NCBI GenBank assembly: GCA_964194845.1
Contig: CAXMNX010000033.1
Location: 1-27,833 of the forward strand
DNA: 27,833 nt
Direction: 5' to 3'
From: CAXMNX01 sp964194845
GTDB lineage: Bacteria > Pseudomonadota > Alphaproteobacteria > Rhodobacterales > Rhodobacteraceae
This document shows positions 7,130-15,348 of this stretch, one piece after another (position 1 is the stretch's first letter; the number at the start of each line of letters is the position of its first letter). The position numbers and the translations under genes are program-made. Below the pieces are notes generated by a model, which ran no database searches, was not told where the DNA came from, and was given only the letters and a program-made list of their open reading frames with translations.

Positions 7130-7828
7130 TTATACTTTCGCGCCAGCGTATCGCGCACCAATGCCTTCCTGCTGATGCCATAGTGACCGCAGCGTCGCAG
7201 CCTGATCGGTGAATTCGGCCTCAAGAACTTCACACGACCAGATCCGATCTGATCGAAAATGCCGGAACCCACCGCGAAATTCGCACCACCCCGCAATCAT
7301 CACGCTTTCGAGGTGATAGATAATCGCGATGGGAAGCACGACCCGCTCGGTTTCCTCATCATCTTCATTTCGGTAGGTCAGCCGCACCTTGCGCGACAAT
7401 CGGATCGCCTCGCGCAGATCTGCCTTTGACACGCATCCCTTCGCCGGATCATCAGTTGGCGCACCCCAGGGGGCGACTTGCAGCCAATCCTCTTCCTCGT
7501 GAAGCGCGTCAATCTTATCGCACACCCGCTCGGCCGCGCGGTTCAACGCGCTGTCACCCGTCCGCGCCAACATTCTAAGTCCGACCCGCAGCGCCTCGAT
7601 CTCTTCCCGGTCGAAATTGAGCGGCGGCAGGTCATATCCGCGCCGCATTATATATCCCACGCCCGCTTCACCCTCGATCGGAACACGCATGGATTGAAGC
7701 GCGGATATATCGCGATAAATCGTCCGCTTCGAGACCTCAAGCGTTTCGGCCAGCGCCTCGGCATTTACAGGACGCGGTGCAGCCCGCAGCACCTGAATAA
7801 TCTCGAACATACGTGTGATCTTGCGCAT
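7130..7828 (-). CDS. YafY-type HTH/WYL transcriptional regulator
   Basis: About 232 residues. The N-terminal winged helix-turn-helix of DeoR type (ALAETLEVSKRTIYRDISALQ) is followed by a wing and hinge (GVGYIMRRGYDLPPLNF). The C-terminal WYL-type domain includes ESVMIAGWCEFRGGFRHFRSDRI, the ligand-sensing region that in relatives can bind small molecules or nucleotides. ATG at 7828 is preferred over a TTG five codons upstream. It is divergent from a 54-residue gene at 7935, and a perfect dyad (7875-7892) lies between them, so autoregulation and control of that gene are likely. It converges with yidD. Confidence 0.88.
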   Translation of the reverse strand: MRKITRMFEIIQVLRAAPRPVNAEALAETLEVSKRTIYRDISALQSMRVPIEGEAGVGYIMRRGYDLPPLNFDREEIEALRVGLRMLARTGDSALNRAAERVCDKIDALHEEEDWLQVAPWGAPTDDPAKGCVSKADLREAIRLSRKVRLTYRNEDDEETERVVLPIAIIYHLESVMIAGWCEFRGGFRHFRSDRIWSCEVLEAEFTDQAATLRSLWHQQEGIGARYAGAKV

Positions 7829-7874
7829 CAGATGGCGTCCCAACAGTTCAATAGTGACACTTTAGCAGACACCA

Positions 7875-7892
7875 CTGACAACTAGATGTCAG
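7875..7892. promoter_or_regulatory. Inverted repeat, candidate operator of the WYL regulator
   Basis: CTGACA-ACTAGA-TGTCAG is a perfect 6-bp inverted repeat with a 6-base spacer. It sits 47 bases from the regulator's ATG and 43 bases from the ATG of the divergent small gene, a good position for an autoregulatory operator acting on both. A related GTGACAC is about 20 bases to the left. Confidence 0.55.
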
Positions 7893-7934
7893 CAGGCATC
7901 TGGTCCTCTCGCTTCCAACGAATGGAGGCACAGA

Positions 7935-8099
7935 ATGACTTACTACGACCACGCGGTATGGATTGCATTGAAATTGGGGCCCTGGGGGGACCAGCAAAAT
8001 GGGGTCGACCGTGGGCGCAAAGAACATATCCGTCGTTCGTTATGGGCGAAACTGATCCGGTACCGTGCTTCAAAGTCGCCGTCGGCTGAAACCGAATAA
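7935..8099 (+). CDS. 54-aa protein of unknown function
   Basis: The frame begins MTYYDHAVWIALKLGPWG, continues through a basic middle with RGRKEHIRRSLWAKLIRYR and ends SPSAETE. A perfect GGAGG (7924-7928) precedes the ATG by 6 bases, the best ribosome-binding site in this part of the window, which argues strongly for translation. There is no signal peptide; the N-terminal third is mildly hydrophobic and aromatic, the rest is basic, so a soluble or nucleic-acid-binding small protein is possible. It is divergent from the WYL regulator across a palindromic candidate operator. I do not recognise a family. Confidence 0.65.
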   Translation: MTYYDHAVWIALKLGPWGDQQNGVDRGRKEHIRRSLWAKLIRYRASKSPSAETE

Positions 8100-8166
8100 T
8101 CGTGTAGTTCGAGCGAGTTACAGCTTACCATCCCTAATTTTCACCGGTCCTCAAAATCCGTGTGCA

Positions 8167-10227
8167 TCACGCCATGTCCGGCAATCCAGCTTTGCGAAGG
8201 CCGTCTGCCAATCGTTCCCAATCGGCATTGCGCCGCCACATCCGCCTGTAGGCGCCGGCCAGACCCGATATCGTATCTGCCTGGACCGTGATGTTTCGGC
8301 TTTCAAGTTCGCCGCGACGAACCCTGACGAATGCTTTAAGCGCAGTTTCAGCCTCGTCCATTCGGCCCAGATTTGCATAGGCACCCACCAGAAACGCATG
8401 CGCCAGCGAGTTTAGAAGCGCCTCGCCAACGAGCGTGCGCGCCGCCTCGCCATAATTCCCAGCGAAGAAATGAATTTGACCAAGCACCCAGTTCAGCGCC
8501 GGCGCGTGAAGCGGATCCAGGCGGGTCGCCTCTTTCACGATATCAAACGCCTTTTGGTGATTGCCCAACAAGAGGAACGCATAACCGCACCAGGCCATGG
8601 ACTCGGCTTCGTTCACGATGCGCGACAGCGTATGATCAAACTGCGTTTCGGCGTCGTCCCAAAGGCCCTCGCACAAAAGCGCATATCCCAACTGGTCCTG
8701 GATATAGACGTCGCTGTTGTCCATGCCCGCGCCTTTCCGCGCCAGTTCCATTGATCGCCGCGAACCGTCTTCGCCAGCCAGCCCGAGCCACATATCCACG
8801 ACATAAGTATCGGCCAGATACATATATGTGCGTGCGCACGCCGGATCGAGCGCCAGGGATTTTTCGTACAGTTCCCGCGCTTTTGCAGTATCCACAGCGC
8901 TCAAACTGTCGCGAAGCTGCTTGCCTTGCAAAAGATACTCGTAGGCTTTCAAATTCGCAGGCAGCGTTCGCGATGCCCGCTCGGCCACATTGTCCTGCAC
9001 GCGTCCCGGCAATATTGCGACGATATTGCGGGTAACTTCGTCCTGAACGTTGAATATATCTTCGAGGTCGCCATCAAAGCGCTGTGCCCACAAATGATGT
9101 CCGGTCTCAGCCTCGACCAGCTGCGCGGTAATGCGAACCGCATGTCCTGCGCGGCGTACTGTGCCCTCGCAAATGTATTGGACACCGAGCCTTTCAGCCA
9201 CGTCCCTAAGATCGACCGAGGTTCCTTTGAAGGCGAAGGAAGAATGGCGCGCGACCACGAAAATTGTCCGAATCTTTGATAACTCAGTGATGATGTCACC
9301 GGTAATGCCGTCGCAGAAAAATTCCTGTTCGGGATCGCCGCTCAGATTTACGAACGGCAGCACGGCTATGGATGGTTTTTCGGGCGACTGGCTGACGTCG
9401 CGCTTAATGTCGCCGTGCGGCAAGGCCACTTGCACATCTGAAGTCGCCGGTCGCCGGCGCTGCGCCCGGATTAATCTTTGCAGATCCAATGTCGATTGCT
9501 CGGGCAGGATATCAAGCTGGTGCGCAAGCTCGCGCTTGCATTGTTCAAACTGATTAAGTGCGGCATCAAAGCGCCCCTGTGCTGCAAATAACCGCATCAC
9601 CCTTCGGTGAATGTGCTCCTGAAGCGGATCCAGCGCCAACAGCTTCGCGCCATATCGAAGCGCATCGCCAAGTTGCTTGTCTTCTTCGCACGCTTGCAGC
9701 AGTTGCGTCAGCATTGCCGTCAACTCTGACCGGGCAGCCGCGCGTTCGGACGAAAGCCAATGGTCAAATGCTGGCTCGTCAAGACCAAACCCCTCAAGAA
9801 AGTCGCCCCGACACAACTCCACCGCCGAATGCAGATCGCTGACCTCGGCGGCAGCGGGGTCTATTGCGATCGCATACCGATCGACCCAGACGTTCTTGCT
9901 GTTCAGCCTGATTGTATCAGGCGTGTTGGCCAGGATGTTCGGCGCGGCCACTCCTAGCGCCTTGCGAACAGCAGACAGGCACTGCCGCAGACTGGCGCGC
10001 GCCTGTTCCGAACTTGCCTCACCCCAGAGCAACCCGGCCAGAGTTTCGCGCGGCACATCTTCGTCAATGCGAACCGCGAGATACGCCAACAGTGCGCGGG
10101 ATTTCAACGCGCTTACGGCCGCTCGCTGCCCGCCGACACTCAGCTGGAAAGGACCAAGCAGGTGCAGGTGAACAGACGCGTCGCCGGAATAATTGGGCCG
10201 TGAATTACGGTTTTGCACTTCTTTCAC
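8167..10227 (-). CDS. BTAD/TolB-like/TPR transcriptional regulator (SARP-like)
   Basis: Residue numbers count from an upstream ATG at 10311. A winged helix (about 47-135, starting VHLHLLGPFQL) is followed by an all-helical bacterial transcriptional activation domain (about 140-285). Next comes a TolB-N/adenylate-cyclase-associated domain (about 313-440, with PSIAVLPFVNLSGDPEQEFF and ICEGTVRRAGHAVRI), then TPR-like repeats to the end. Such proteins are one-component regulators; the TolB-like and TPR parts probably bind partners or ligands. The start is uncertain: the ATG at 10311 would overlap the divergent 84-residue gene, so I prefer a GTG at 10227 or 10218, just before the first domain. It is divergent from that small gene, its most likely local target. 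Confidence 0.85.
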   Translation of the reverse strand: MKEVQNRNSRPNYSGDASVHLHLLGPFQLSVGGQRAAVSALKSRALLAYLAVRIDEDVPRETLAGLLWGEASSEQARASLRQCLSAVRKALGVAAPNILANTPDTIRLNSKNVWVDRYAIAIDPAAAEVSDLHSAVELCRGDFLEGFGLDEPAFDHWLSSERAAARSELTAMLTQLLQACEEDKQLGDALRYGAKLLALDPLQEHIHRRVMRLFAAQGRFDAALNQFEQCKRELAHQLDILPEQSTLDLQRLIRAQRRRPATSDVQVALPHGDIKRDVSQSPEKPSIAVLPFVNLSGDPEQEFFCDGITGDIITELSKIRTIFVVARHSSFAFKGTSVDLRDVAERLGVQYICEGTVRRAGHAVRITAQLVEAETGHHLWAQRFDGDLEDIFNVQDEVTRNIVAILPGRVQDNVAERASRTLPANLKAYEYLLQGKQLRDSLSAVDTAKARELYEKSLALDPACARTYMYLADTYVVDMWLGLAGEDGSRRSMELARKGAGMDNSDVYIQDQLGYALLCEGLWDDAETQFDHTLSRIVNEAESMAWCGYAFLLLGNHQKAFDIVKEATRLDPLHAPALNWVLGQIHFFAGNYGEAARTLVGEALLNSLAHAFLVGAYANLGRMDEAETALKAFVRVRRGELESRNITVQADTISGLAGAYRRMWRRNADWERLADGLRKAGLPDMA

Positions 10228-10303
10228 GCTGCGTTGCGCGCCGCGTTTGCGGGCTGCCCCTAGCTTCTGCCTGCAAGTCAAACAAATAACCGGAGACAAA
10301 ACA

Positions 10304-10558
10304 ATGAGCATCTATTTTGACCCGCACGGCCATCGACTGCACATGGAACAGCTGGAAGATCAGATATTGAATCGCCACTACGATCATTTCAAACCGCTGC
10401 TTACCGGGTGGCGCGCCGAGCGGAAAGCGGCGGAACTTGAATATCGCCGACGCGAGCCAATCGCCAATCAGGCAATCTATCGCAACCAAAGGCGCCTGGC
10501 ACCAAACGCCATGACCCAATTTGTCCGGTATTGTCTCGGCCTGAAAGCCGCTGGCTGA
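10304..10558 (+). CDS. 84-aa basic protein of unknown function
   Basis: The frame runs from ATG at 10304 with GGAGA 7 bases upstream. The product is hydrophilic and rich in Arg, His and aromatic residues: HGHRLHMEQLEDQ near the start, then FKPLLTGWRAERKAAELEYRRRE, and MTQFVRYCLGLKAAG at the end. It is probably helical, without signal peptide or membrane segment. It lies head to head with the BTAD-type regulator, whose promoter must overlap this leader. The good ribosome-binding site and clean reading frame make it a real gene; I do not recognise its family. Confidence 0.72.
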   Translation: MSIYFDPHGHRLHMEQLEDQILNRHYDHFKPLLTGWRAERKAAELEYRRREPIANQAIYRNQRRLAPNAMTQFVRYCLGLKAAG

Positions 10559-10579
10559 ACGGGGTTTTGCGCAGGCTAT

Positions 10580-11170
10580 CTAACGCCCCAAAATCGCCCG
10601 CACATAGCCCTGCGTTTCCTTATAGGGCGGCACGCCGCCGTATTTGGTCACCGCCTCAGGCCCGGCGTTGTATGCCGCCAAAGCAAGCCGCCACGACCGG
10701 AATTTGCGGTATTGCGTGGCCAGATAGCGGGCACCGCCGTCGAGGTTCTGCGCCGGATCGCGGGGGTCGACGCGCAGCGTGCGTGCAGTTGCCGGCATAA
10801 GTTGAGCAAGGCCAATCGCGCCCTTATGCGATCTTGCCCTGGGATTCCAACCCGATTCCTGCTGCACAAGGCGCAGAAACAAATCTTCCGGCACGCCGTG
10901 TCGCCGCGCCGCCGCGCGGGCTTCCTGCAAATAGACACCACGATAGTTGCCGCCAAACTCCGGGATTGCTCCCGGCGTGCCTGGCACATAAATGTCCTGC
11001 GGTTTCAGGCGAACCGAATTGGCATATTGCTGTGCTGCACGGGTATCGAGCACGCCCGTTTGCAGCGCAAAAAGCTGCTTTCGCGCCTTCGACGACATCA
11101 GGTCGGCGGCCGTTGCATCGACCGCACAAACCACACAGATACAGACAATCAGCGCCCCCAGCTGACGCAT
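10580..11170 (-). CDS. Lytic transglycosylase (SLT domain), secreted
   Basis: A 196-residue protein with a signal peptide (about 1-21, ending DATAAD) and a C-terminal SLT/goose-lysozyme-type domain. The catalytic glutamate is Glu105 in VQQESGWNP, followed by the family motifs SHKGAIGLAQLMPATA, GARYLATQYRKF and LALAAYNAGP. These enzymes cleave the MurNAc-GlcNAc bond of peptidoglycan in the periplasm, leaving 1,6-anhydro ends. It is transcribed alone, divergent from ssb. The product is small and lacks peptidoglycan-binding repeats, so it may be a housekeeping or assembly-associated enzyme. Confidence 0.92.
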   Translation of the reverse strand: MRQLGALIVCICVVCAVDATAADLMSSKARKQLFALQTGVLDTRAAQQYANSVRLKPQDIYVPGTPGAIPEFGGNYRGVYLQEARAAARRHGVPEDLFLRLVQQESGWNPRARSHKGAIGLAQLMPATARTLRVDPRDPAQNLDGGARYLATQYRKFRSWRLALAAYNAGPEAVTKYGGVPPYKETQGYVRAILGR

Positions 11171-11246
11171 TCAACATACTCCGTCAGAACCAAACACCAT
11201 TTCTAAGCATTTTTCGCAGGATTTCCAGTGTGGGGTCGTTCATGCC

Positions 11247-11275
11247 TTGTTAACCCTGAGCGGCCAAGTGATAGT
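11247..11275 (+). promoter_or_regulatory. Candidate ssb promoter with a near-match SOS box
   Basis: TTGTTA (11247-11252) and GATAGT (11270-11275) are 17 bases apart, with transcription expected about 30 bases before the ssb ATG. The -35 overlaps GTTC-N7-GTTA (11238-11252), one base from the alphaproteobacterial LexA consensus GTTC-N7-GTTC. Confidence 0.4.
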
Positions 11276-11313
11276 CTCGGCGCGTTTAAGCGAGATTCGA
11301 CGGGAGAAACAGC

Positions 11314-11772
11314 ATGGCGGGTTCGGTAAACAAGGTGATTCTGGTGGGCAATCTGGGTCGCGACCCCGAGGTCCGCACGTTCCAGAACGGTGGAAAAGTC
11401 TGCAATCTACGGATCGCAACTTCGGATCGGTGGAAGGATAAGAGCACCGGCGAACAGCGCGAACGAACCGAATGGCATTCGGTGGCGATCTTTTCCGAAC
11501 CACTTGCGCGCACCGCCGAGCAATATTTGAAAAAGGGTTCGAAGGTTTTCCTCGAAGGCCAGCTGGAAACCCGCAAATGGCAGGATCAGTCGGGCGCGGA
11601 CCGCTATTCCACCGAAGTTGTGCTCAGGCCTTACAATTCGACGATGGTAATGCTCGATGGACGCGGCGATGGCGGCGGTGGTGGCTATAGCGGCGACCGC
11701 GATGTCGGCGGCGACCAATCATCAAGCCCGGCACCAGCGGGTGGTGATATCGACGATGAAATTCCGTTCTGA
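11314..11772 (+). CDS. ssb: Single-stranded DNA-binding protein
   Basis: A 152-residue protein with an OB fold at the N-terminus (NKVILVGNLGRDPEVR, then WHSVAIFSE and KGSKVFLEGQLETRKWQD), a Gly-rich disordered linker (about 110-140), and the acidic tip DIDDEIPF. The tip recruits replication and repair proteins. It acts as a tetramer coating single-stranded DNA. The ATG follows GGGAGAA at good spacing. It faces aroB, with a perfect palindrome at 11814-11833 between the converging genes. Confidence 0.96.
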   Translation: MAGSVNKVILVGNLGRDPEVRTFQNGGKVCNLRIATSDRWKDKSTGEQRERTEWHSVAIFSEPLARTAEQYLKKGSKVFLEGQLETRKWQDQSGADRYSTEVVLRPYNSTMVMLDGRGDGGGGGYSGDRDVGGDQSSSPAPAGGDIDDEIPF

Positions 11773-11813
11773 GGACGGTGCCAGCGACGAGATATCAAGC
11801 ACTTAGCGGACAA

Positions 11814-11833
11814 ATGTTTCGCGCGCGAAACAT
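11814..11833. terminator. 20-bp perfect palindrome between converging ssb and aroB
   Basis: ATGTTTCGCGCGCGAAACAT is perfectly self-complementary over 20 bases. As RNA it forms an 8-bp stem with a CGCG loop on either strand. It lies 41 bases after the ssb stop and 32 bases after the aroB stop, so a shared bidirectional terminator is the simplest reading. Neither side has a clear U-run, so a protein-binding site is also possible. Confidence 0.5.
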
Positions 11834-11865
11834 CTTAACGCTTTGATAATAAATGTGAAATTTTG

Positions 11866-12984
11866 CTAAACGCGACGCCCGATGGCCTCGTCTAGTACGT
11901 TTTGTACGAAGTCGCGGCCAACATCGGGCGTCACGAAAGCCTGGCCGATGCAGCGCGCCATCACAAAGCGAAGCGTTCCGGCGACGACTTTCTTGTCCTG
12001 CCCCATTAAGTCCAGAAGTCCATTGGCATCCGGCAGGTCGCCCGGGATGTCGGCGAGATCGGTTTTCATGCCCATCGCCTTCAGATGCGCCCGCACCCGG
12101 CTTGGATCTTCCTGCGAACAGAACCCGGCGCGCGCCGACACTTCAAAGGCCAGCGCGCAGCCGATGGCGACGCCTTCGCCGTGCAGCAACCGGTCCGAAT
12201 AACCCGTGGCAGCCTCAAGCGCGTGGCAGAATGTATGGCCCAGGTTCAAAAGCGCGCGGTCGCCAAGTTCGGTTTCGTCCCGCGCGACGATATCGGCCTT
12301 CATCTGCACGCCGACGCGCACCGCCTCGGCGCGCAGGTCTGCGTCGCCTGCCGCCAAAGCAGGGCCATTCGCTTCCAGCCAGCCAAAAAATTCGGCATCG
12401 CCCAGAAGCCCATATTTTACGACTTCACCATATCCGGCCAGGAAATCGCGCGCCGTCAGCGTGTTCAGCGCATCGATATCCGCCAGCACCAGCGATGGCT
12501 GGTGAAAGGCACCAATCAGGTTTTTGCCGTGGGCGGAGTTGATTGCGGTCTTGCCGCCCACCGAACTGTCAACCTGGGCCAGAAGCGACGTCGGCGCCTG
12601 CACATAACGCACCCCGCGCCGCAGAATTGCCGCCGCAAAGCCCACCAGATCGCCGATCACACCACCGCCCAGCGCGATCACGATATCCTGACGCTCGATC
12701 CGCTCGGCCAACAGCCATTCGACCACGCGGTTCAGATGTTCCCAGCTTTTCGTGGCCTCGCCTTGCGGAAGGCTTAAGACCGACGCGGTAATGTTGGCCG
12801 CAGCCAGTCCTTGCAGCAGTGTGTCAAGATGCAGGGAAGCCACATTTTCTTCTGTGATTACAGCGACATGGCCGCGTTGCAACAGTGGCGCTATCTCACC
12901 ACCGGCACGACCGAGAAGACCGCCACCGATGCGAACATCGTAGGCGCGCGGGCCGAGCGGTACATGCACGGTTGTCGCGGACAT
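11866..12984 (-). CDS. aroB: 3-dehydroquinate synthase
   Basis: A 372-residue protein that converts DAHP to 3-dehydroquinate, the second step of the shikimate pathway, using NAD and a divalent metal. The NAD-binding GGGVIGD (106-112) and the SLLAQVDSSVGGKT block (133-146) are present. The metal ligands are Glu187 (GEVVKYG), His250 (LNLGHTFCHALE) and His268 (LHGEGVAIG). Its ATG overlaps the aroK stop by one base in TGATG, so the two genes are translationally coupled. The length is usual for the family. Confidence 0.97.
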   Translation of the reverse strand: MSATTVHVPLGPRAYDVRIGGGLLGRAGGEIAPLLQRGHVAVITEENVASLHLDTLLQGLAAANITASVLSLPQGEATKSWEHLNRVVEWLLAERIERQDIVIALGGGVIGDLVGFAAAILRRGVRYVQAPTSLLAQVDSSVGGKTAINSAHGKNLIGAFHQPSLVLADIDALNTLTARDFLAGYGEVVKYGLLGDAEFFGWLEANGPALAAGDADLRAEAVRVGVQMKADIVARDETELGDRALLNLGHTFCHALEAATGYSDRLLHGEGVAIGCALAFEVSARAGFCSQEDPSRVRAHLKAMGMKTDLADIPGDLPDANGLLDLMGQDKKVVAGTLRFVMARCIGQAFVTPDVGRDFVQNVLDEAIGRRV

Positions 12985-13622
12985 CAGGTCGTCTCCAAAA
13001 CGTCGTTGCGCTTCAATAGGCCTTCTATCACTAGATCGGTCATCTCTTCGATCGAGTATTCGGGCCGGGCGTCCACAACAAGCGTTGCTTTCGCATAATC
13101 GGCAACGCGGTCTTCTGATATCCGGGCCAGAGTTGCGCGGGGATCACCGCTCAGCAAAAGCGGCCGTGTTGATTTGTGTTTCACACGGCTCCAAAGCAGA
13201 TCGACCTCGGCCCGCAACCAAATTGCGATCCCGTGTTCCTCGATGGCGGCGCGGTTAACTTCATGCAGAAAGGCCCCGCCACCGATTGACAGAACGCCGT
13301 TCTTCGCCGTTAGCAGGCGTTGAATAACCTCGGCTTCCTTGCGACGAAAAAAGTCTTCGCCGTCGCGTTCGAATATCTCGGCGATGGACATATTCGAGGC
13401 GGCTTCAATCTCGGCATCGCTATCCAGAAACGGCATGTCCAGCCGCCGCGCCAGAGCTGTTCCGATGGCCGACTTGCCCGCGCCCATCATGCCCACAAGT
13501 ACGACTGTTTTTTTCAACCGGAATGGCAAAACGGCAGCGTCCCGCTTATCTTTCTTGTCCAGCGACCTGAATGGCGTGATCTTGGTCGAAAGACCAGTTA
13601 TAAATTCGCCAAAGAACCGCAT
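12984..13622 (-). CDS. aroK: Shikimate kinase
   Basis: A P-loop kinase phosphorylating the 3-hydroxyl of shikimate with ATP. From the ATG at 13622 the Walker A motif GMMGAGKS is at about residues 44-51. Substrate-binding DSDAEIE, the GGGAF loop (SIGGGAFLHE) and the lid arginine in STRPLL follow. The N-terminus before VVLVGMMG is longer than usual, and no ribosome-binding site precedes 13622. A TTG at 13529, with GCGGGA upstream, would give a more typical protein. It heads the aroK-aroB operon and is divergent from a 44-residue membrane protein gene. Confidence 0.95.
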   Translation of the reverse strand: MRFFGEFITGLSTKITPFRSLDKKDKRDAAVLPFRLKKTVVLVGMMGAGKSAIGTALARRLDMPFLDSDAEIEAASNMSIAEIFERDGEDFFRRKEAEVIQRLLTAKNGVLSIGGGAFLHEVNRAAIEEHGIAIWLRAEVDLLWSRVKHKSTRPLLLSGDPRATLARISEDRVADYAKATLVVDARPEYSIEEMTDLVIEGLLKRNDVLETT

Positions 13623-13673
13623 TAACGCGGCAATGGTCCGCGCCAAGGGTCAGAGGCAAAAGGGTAATTTCGG

Positions 13674-13808
13674 ATGCTCCGTATATTGAAGCTTCTATTC
13701 GTTCTGGCGGTTTTGATCGCCGCAGCGGTCGTGGGATACGCCTATATCGGCGATCTGAGCCCCGAACAACAGGACGTGAGCGAACCGGTTGATCTTGGAA
13801 CGAATTAA
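13674..13808 (+). CDS. 44-aa single-pass membrane protein
   Basis: The frame starts MLRILKLLFVLAVLIAAAVVGYAYIG and ends DLSPEQQDVSEPVDLGTN: one N-terminal hydrophobic helix (about 5-24) followed by a short acidic tail, probably periplasmic. AAGGG lies about 9 bases upstream of the ATG. I recall similarly built short proteins beside aroK in this bacterial group. It lies head to head with aroK (51 bases between starts) and its end overlaps the start of the secreted 519-residue protein, with which it is probably co-transcribed. Function unknown. Confidence 0.65.
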   Translation: MLRILKLLFVLAVLIAAAVVGYAYIGDLSPEQQDVSEPVDLGTN

Positions 13809-15348
13809 TGCAGCCATCTGCGCAGGCCTTGTTCTGGCCGCGTCGCACGGGGGGGTGGCACTGGCGCAAAGCGGCGGTGATGATGCCAATGCACCCCTAA
13901 GCGCGATCGACTGGTTGTCCGATTCCATGGCCTTGCCGAAAGCGGCGCTCGATCCTGTTTCAGCACCGCCCGCTGCCACACTTGCGCCCAGGGTAAGCGT
14001 GGCACCGCTTGACACCCCGGTGCCAGACAGGGCGGGGGTGAAGAACGCCCGCGATATCGGTATTCCGGCGGACATATGGGGCGGCAGCACTGCAGGCGAC
14101 CTGGCGCATCTGGTGCGCAGTATCCCGCCGATATCCGCGCCATCGCTGCGCCGGTTCCTTGCCGATCTGCTGGTCGCGCGGCTGGACCCGCCTGTGGATG
14201 CGATCGCCGACGACAGCCTTTACCTGGCACGGCTTGATAAGCTTTTGGACCTTGGGCAACTGGACGCCGCGCAAGCACTGATCGACGCCGCGGGCGCGCC
14301 CGAGCCCCGACGGTTTCGCCGCGCGTTCGACATCGCACTTCTGAAGGGCACCGAGGCGCGGTCGTGCAGGACGATCGAAGCCACGCCTGACATTTCGCCG
14401 ACATTTCCGGCGCGTATTTTCTGTCTGGCGCGAAACGGCGAATGGGATGTCGCGGCGCTGACTTTGGGGACCGCAGAAGCGCTGGGCATCCTGACCGAAG
14501 ACGAGGACGCGCTGCTGCTGCATTTCCTTGATGCCGAGCTTTTCGAGGGCCACCCGCTGCCGCCCGCACCGGCAAATATGTCGCCGCTAATTTTCCGGCT
14601 TTACGAAGCCATTGGCGAACGGCCAGCGACCGAAATGCTTCCTGTTGCATTTGCCTTTGCGGATCTGGCTGAGACCGTTGGCTGGAAAACCCGCCTTCGC
14701 GCGGCCGAGCGTCTTGCCGCCGTCGACGCGATTGGCGCGGCAAAGTTGATGTCTGTCTTTCGCGAACGCAAAGCTGCGGCTTCGGGCGGATTGTGGGCAA
14801 GGGTCAAAGCCTATCAATCTGTTTATCAGGCGGCAGCCGATGGCGACGCAAGCGCACTTTCATCCGCCTTGCCGCGGGCCTGGGACGCCGCAGTTTCGAC
14901 CGGGACTGAGGCCGCACTTGCGCCCTGGTTGCTTCAGCGGATCAATTCATCCGATATTTCCGGCGCGGCGCGCCACGCGGCGTTGGAAATCTCGTTGCTG
15001 GCGGGGCATTTTGAGGCGGCCGTAGCTTTTGCCAACGACAGCGCCCAGGACCGGACACTGGTTGCAGTTGCAACCGACCGGCCGTTTGACATTGCCCTGA
15101 CAACACCTTTGGCGCAGGCCATTCGACGAAGCCTGTCGGGTCTGCCGCCCAGCGAACGCTATCGCATCCACCTGCGCAACGGGCGCGCGGGCGAGGCGTT
15201 GCTGATCGCCATTGCAGCACTGGCAGGCGGGGTGGAGGGCGATCCTGGCGCACTTGGCGACGCGCTGGCGCTTTTAATCTCGCTTGATCTTACCCATGTT
15301 GCGCAAGCGATTGCGTTGGAACTTCTGATCGAGGATGCCCGGATATGA
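13789..15348 (+). CDS. Secreted helical-repeat protein of unknown function
   Basis: About 519 residues. The N-terminus has a signal peptide ending VALA-QS. The rest is Ala/Leu-rich and helical, with TPR- or Sel1-like paired helices (LDKLLDLGQLDAAQALIDAAG, EISLLAGHFEAAVAFANDS) but no catalytic motif. There is no ATG near the start; a TTG at 13789 or 13795 must be used, overlapping the end of the 44-residue gene and suggesting coupling. Its stop overlaps the xerD-like start in ATGA (15345-15348). A periplasmic scaffolding role is possible but unproven. Confidence 0.75.
   Translation: MILERINAAICAGLVLAASHGGVALAQSGGDDANAPLSAIDWLSDSMALPKAALDPVSAPPAATLAPRVSVAPLDTPVPDRAGVKNARDIGIPADIWGGSTAGDLAHLVRSIPPISAPSLRRFLADLLVARLDPPVDAIADDSLYLARLDKLLDLGQLDAAQALIDAAGAPEPRRFRRAFDIALLKGTEARSCRTIEATPDISPTFPARIFCLARNGEWDVAALTLGTAEALGILTEDEDALLLHFLDAELFEGHPLPPAPANMSPLIFRLYEAIGERPATEMLPVAFAFADLAETVGWKTRLRAAERLAAVDAIGAAKLMSVFRERKAAASGGLWARVKAYQSVYQAAADGDASALSSALPRAWDAAVSTGTEAALAPWLLQRINSSDISGAARHAALEISLLAGHFEAAVAFANDSAQDRTLVAVATDRPFDIALTTPLAQAIRRSLSGLPPSERYRIHLRNGRAGEALLIAIAALAGGVEGDPGALGDALALLISLDLTHVAQAIALELLIEDARI

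Noticed and set aside
13805..14800. 331-codon frame antisense to the secreted helical-repeat gene
   Set aside because: Arg/Pro-rich composition, no start signal, opposite a gene with a signal peptide and coupled neighbours.
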